Assembly (NCBI GenBank): GCA_035439505.1
Contig: DAORKJ010000027.1
Location: 1-41,113, forward strand
Length of the DNA: 41,113 nt
Reading direction: 5' to 3'
DNA from: UBA7236 sp035439505
Lineage (GTDB): Bacteria > Bacteroidota > Bacteroidia > Chitinophagales > BACL12
Of this stretch, positions 40,316 to 41,113 are shown piece after piece (the stretch's first letter is position 1; every line of letters begins with the position of its first letter). The notes beneath the pieces are model-generated. The model did not search any database and had not been told where the DNA came from. It saw nothing but the letters and a program-made list of their open reading frames with translations. Made by a program: the position numbers and the translations under genes.

Positions 40316-41026
40316 TTATAAATCGAAGAAAACAGAAAGATTGAGGAATGCAGAAAACGACCTCCATTCAAACATTTCTACCGAACGAATGGTTTCGGAT
40401 TGTGACTCAACATTAGTTGAAGTTGGAACCGCCACATTTGCTGTTTCCTGCATAAAGCCGAGTTTTACATTATAAATGGTATTATTCGATTTTAATACAT
40501 CGCAAACAACACCAAATTGTAAGTTAGAACCTAAACCTAAGCCGCCATCAGCACGCACATTTACATTACCGTCCTGTTCAGACTCGCTGGTAAAATTAAT
40601 TTCAGGAACGCGCACACTGGATATACCATATTGGATATAAGTTTTAATCACCGGTAATTTTCCATGGTCAACGAGTATAAATTGTAATCCTGCATCCATA
40701 CCTGTAGACAAATAAGAGCCACTATTATAACTATTGAGTGTTACACCTTTGTCTTTATAATATTGTTTCATCGCATCAAAATCCTCACCTGAGTGTAATT
40801 TAGCAAAGGGTGATAATTGGATACCGATTTTACCTTGTTGCAGGGTATAGGTAGCACTTCCATTAAACCCGGTTTCTTTCACACCGATATTTAAATCGTT
40901 GTCGAAAGGAAAGAGGTAATTAGCACCTAAAGAAATACCAAAATGGTGGGTTGGACCTGTGTTTTCCTGAGCCCGGGCTGTTGTGAGCAGGCTCAAGAGG
41001 ATGGACAAAACAATACAATTTTTCAT
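40316..41026 (-). CDS. outer-membrane beta-barrel-like protein
   Basis: This is a 236-residue protein with a signal peptide (MKNCIVLSILLSLLTTARAQ), followed by alternating strands with aromatic girdles: FGISLGANYLFPFD, GFNGSATYTLQQGKIGIQLS, TGMDAGLQFILVDHG, GLGLGSNLQFGVVCDVL. It ends SFSAFLNLSVFFDL, a terminal aromatic strand suitable for BAM insertion. The overall pattern fits a small porin-family or OmpA-like barrel of Bacteroidota, but I cannot name a family. It lacks a T9SS domain. The stop is two bases from the end of the restriction-enzyme remnant on the other strand. Confidence 0.65.
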   Translation of the reverse strand: MKNCIVLSILLSLLTTARAQENTGPTHHFGISLGANYLFPFDNDLNIGVKETGFNGSATYTLQQGKIGIQLSPFAKLHSGEDFDAMKQYYKDKGVTLNSYNSGSYLSTGMDAGLQFILVDHGKLPVIKTYIQYGISSVRVPEINFTSESEQDGNVNVRADGGLGLGSNLQFGVVCDVLKSNNTIYNVKLGFMQETANVAVPTSTNVESQSETIRSVEMFEWRSFSAFLNLSVFFDL

Positions 41027-41113
41027 ATCTGGTCATTTTAGTTGAAAACAATTTATAAAGTGTGTGTCCGTTATATAAAGTCTCCTTGTAGCCGGGTCAA
41101 TTGCTACCCCATT

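Overview
The window looks like a chromosomal stretch from an uncultured member of the Bacteroidota, probably of the Chitinophagia/Saprospiria/Sphingobacteriia side. The evidence is AT-rich DNA, nine genes carrying type IX secretion (T9SS) C-terminal sorting domains, several signal peptides ending in AQ, repeated matches to the Bacteroidota promoter consensus (TTTG, 19-20 bp, TAnnTTTG), and a 100-N scaffold gap typical of a metagenome assembly. Placement below phylum level is inference. I saw no rRNA, tRNA, CRISPR array, insertion sequence or T9SS machinery gene.

Layout. 1-1904 (+): pssA, purS and rsmI, a compact housekeeping run. 1905-4708 (-): a DUF5723-type exported protein and a GlcD-like FAD oxidase broken by the N gap. 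4848-8275 (+): a T9SS thioredoxin-fold (Omp28-like) protein, a second T9SS protein, then a small STAS-like protein. 8391-12163 (+): a very repetitive tail-fibre-like protein with a self-cleaving S74 chaperone, followed by a T9SS protein. 12227-17810 (-): three T9SS cargo proteins (MopE/Ig-like, laminin-B-like, and GEVED plus five PKD domains). 18306-23766: two paralogous ~505-residue helical proteins of unknown function on either side of a secreted beta-propeller protein. 23863-29938 (-): a fatty-acid beta-oxidation operon, tetR-fadN-fadA-fadE, in the same fadN-fadA-fadE order as Bacillus subtilis. 30045-31824 (-): three small lipoproteins, two of them paralogs. 32059-34441: divergent purD and metF. 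34596-40000: a secreted clan-A glycosidase-like gene cut by one in-frame TGA, divergent from a seven-bladed propeller protein with four MopE motifs. 40102-40314: a decayed fragment of an Mrr-like restriction endonuclease. 40316-41026 (-): an outer-membrane beta-barrel-like protein.

How the genes fit together. Two themes alternate. Core metabolism is represented by phospholipid, purine, folate and fatty-acid genes, and surface/secreted biology by T9SS cargo, the fibre protein, lipoproteins and a barrel protein. The most notable observations are: the glycosidase split by a single TGA; the restriction-enzyme remnant hidden in a supposedly empty gap; the paralogous helical protein pair around a secreted propeller; the 17-residue-repeat fibre with an intramolecular chaperone; and three genes whose -7 promoter box lies exactly 4 nt before ATG, which predicts leaderless mRNAs.
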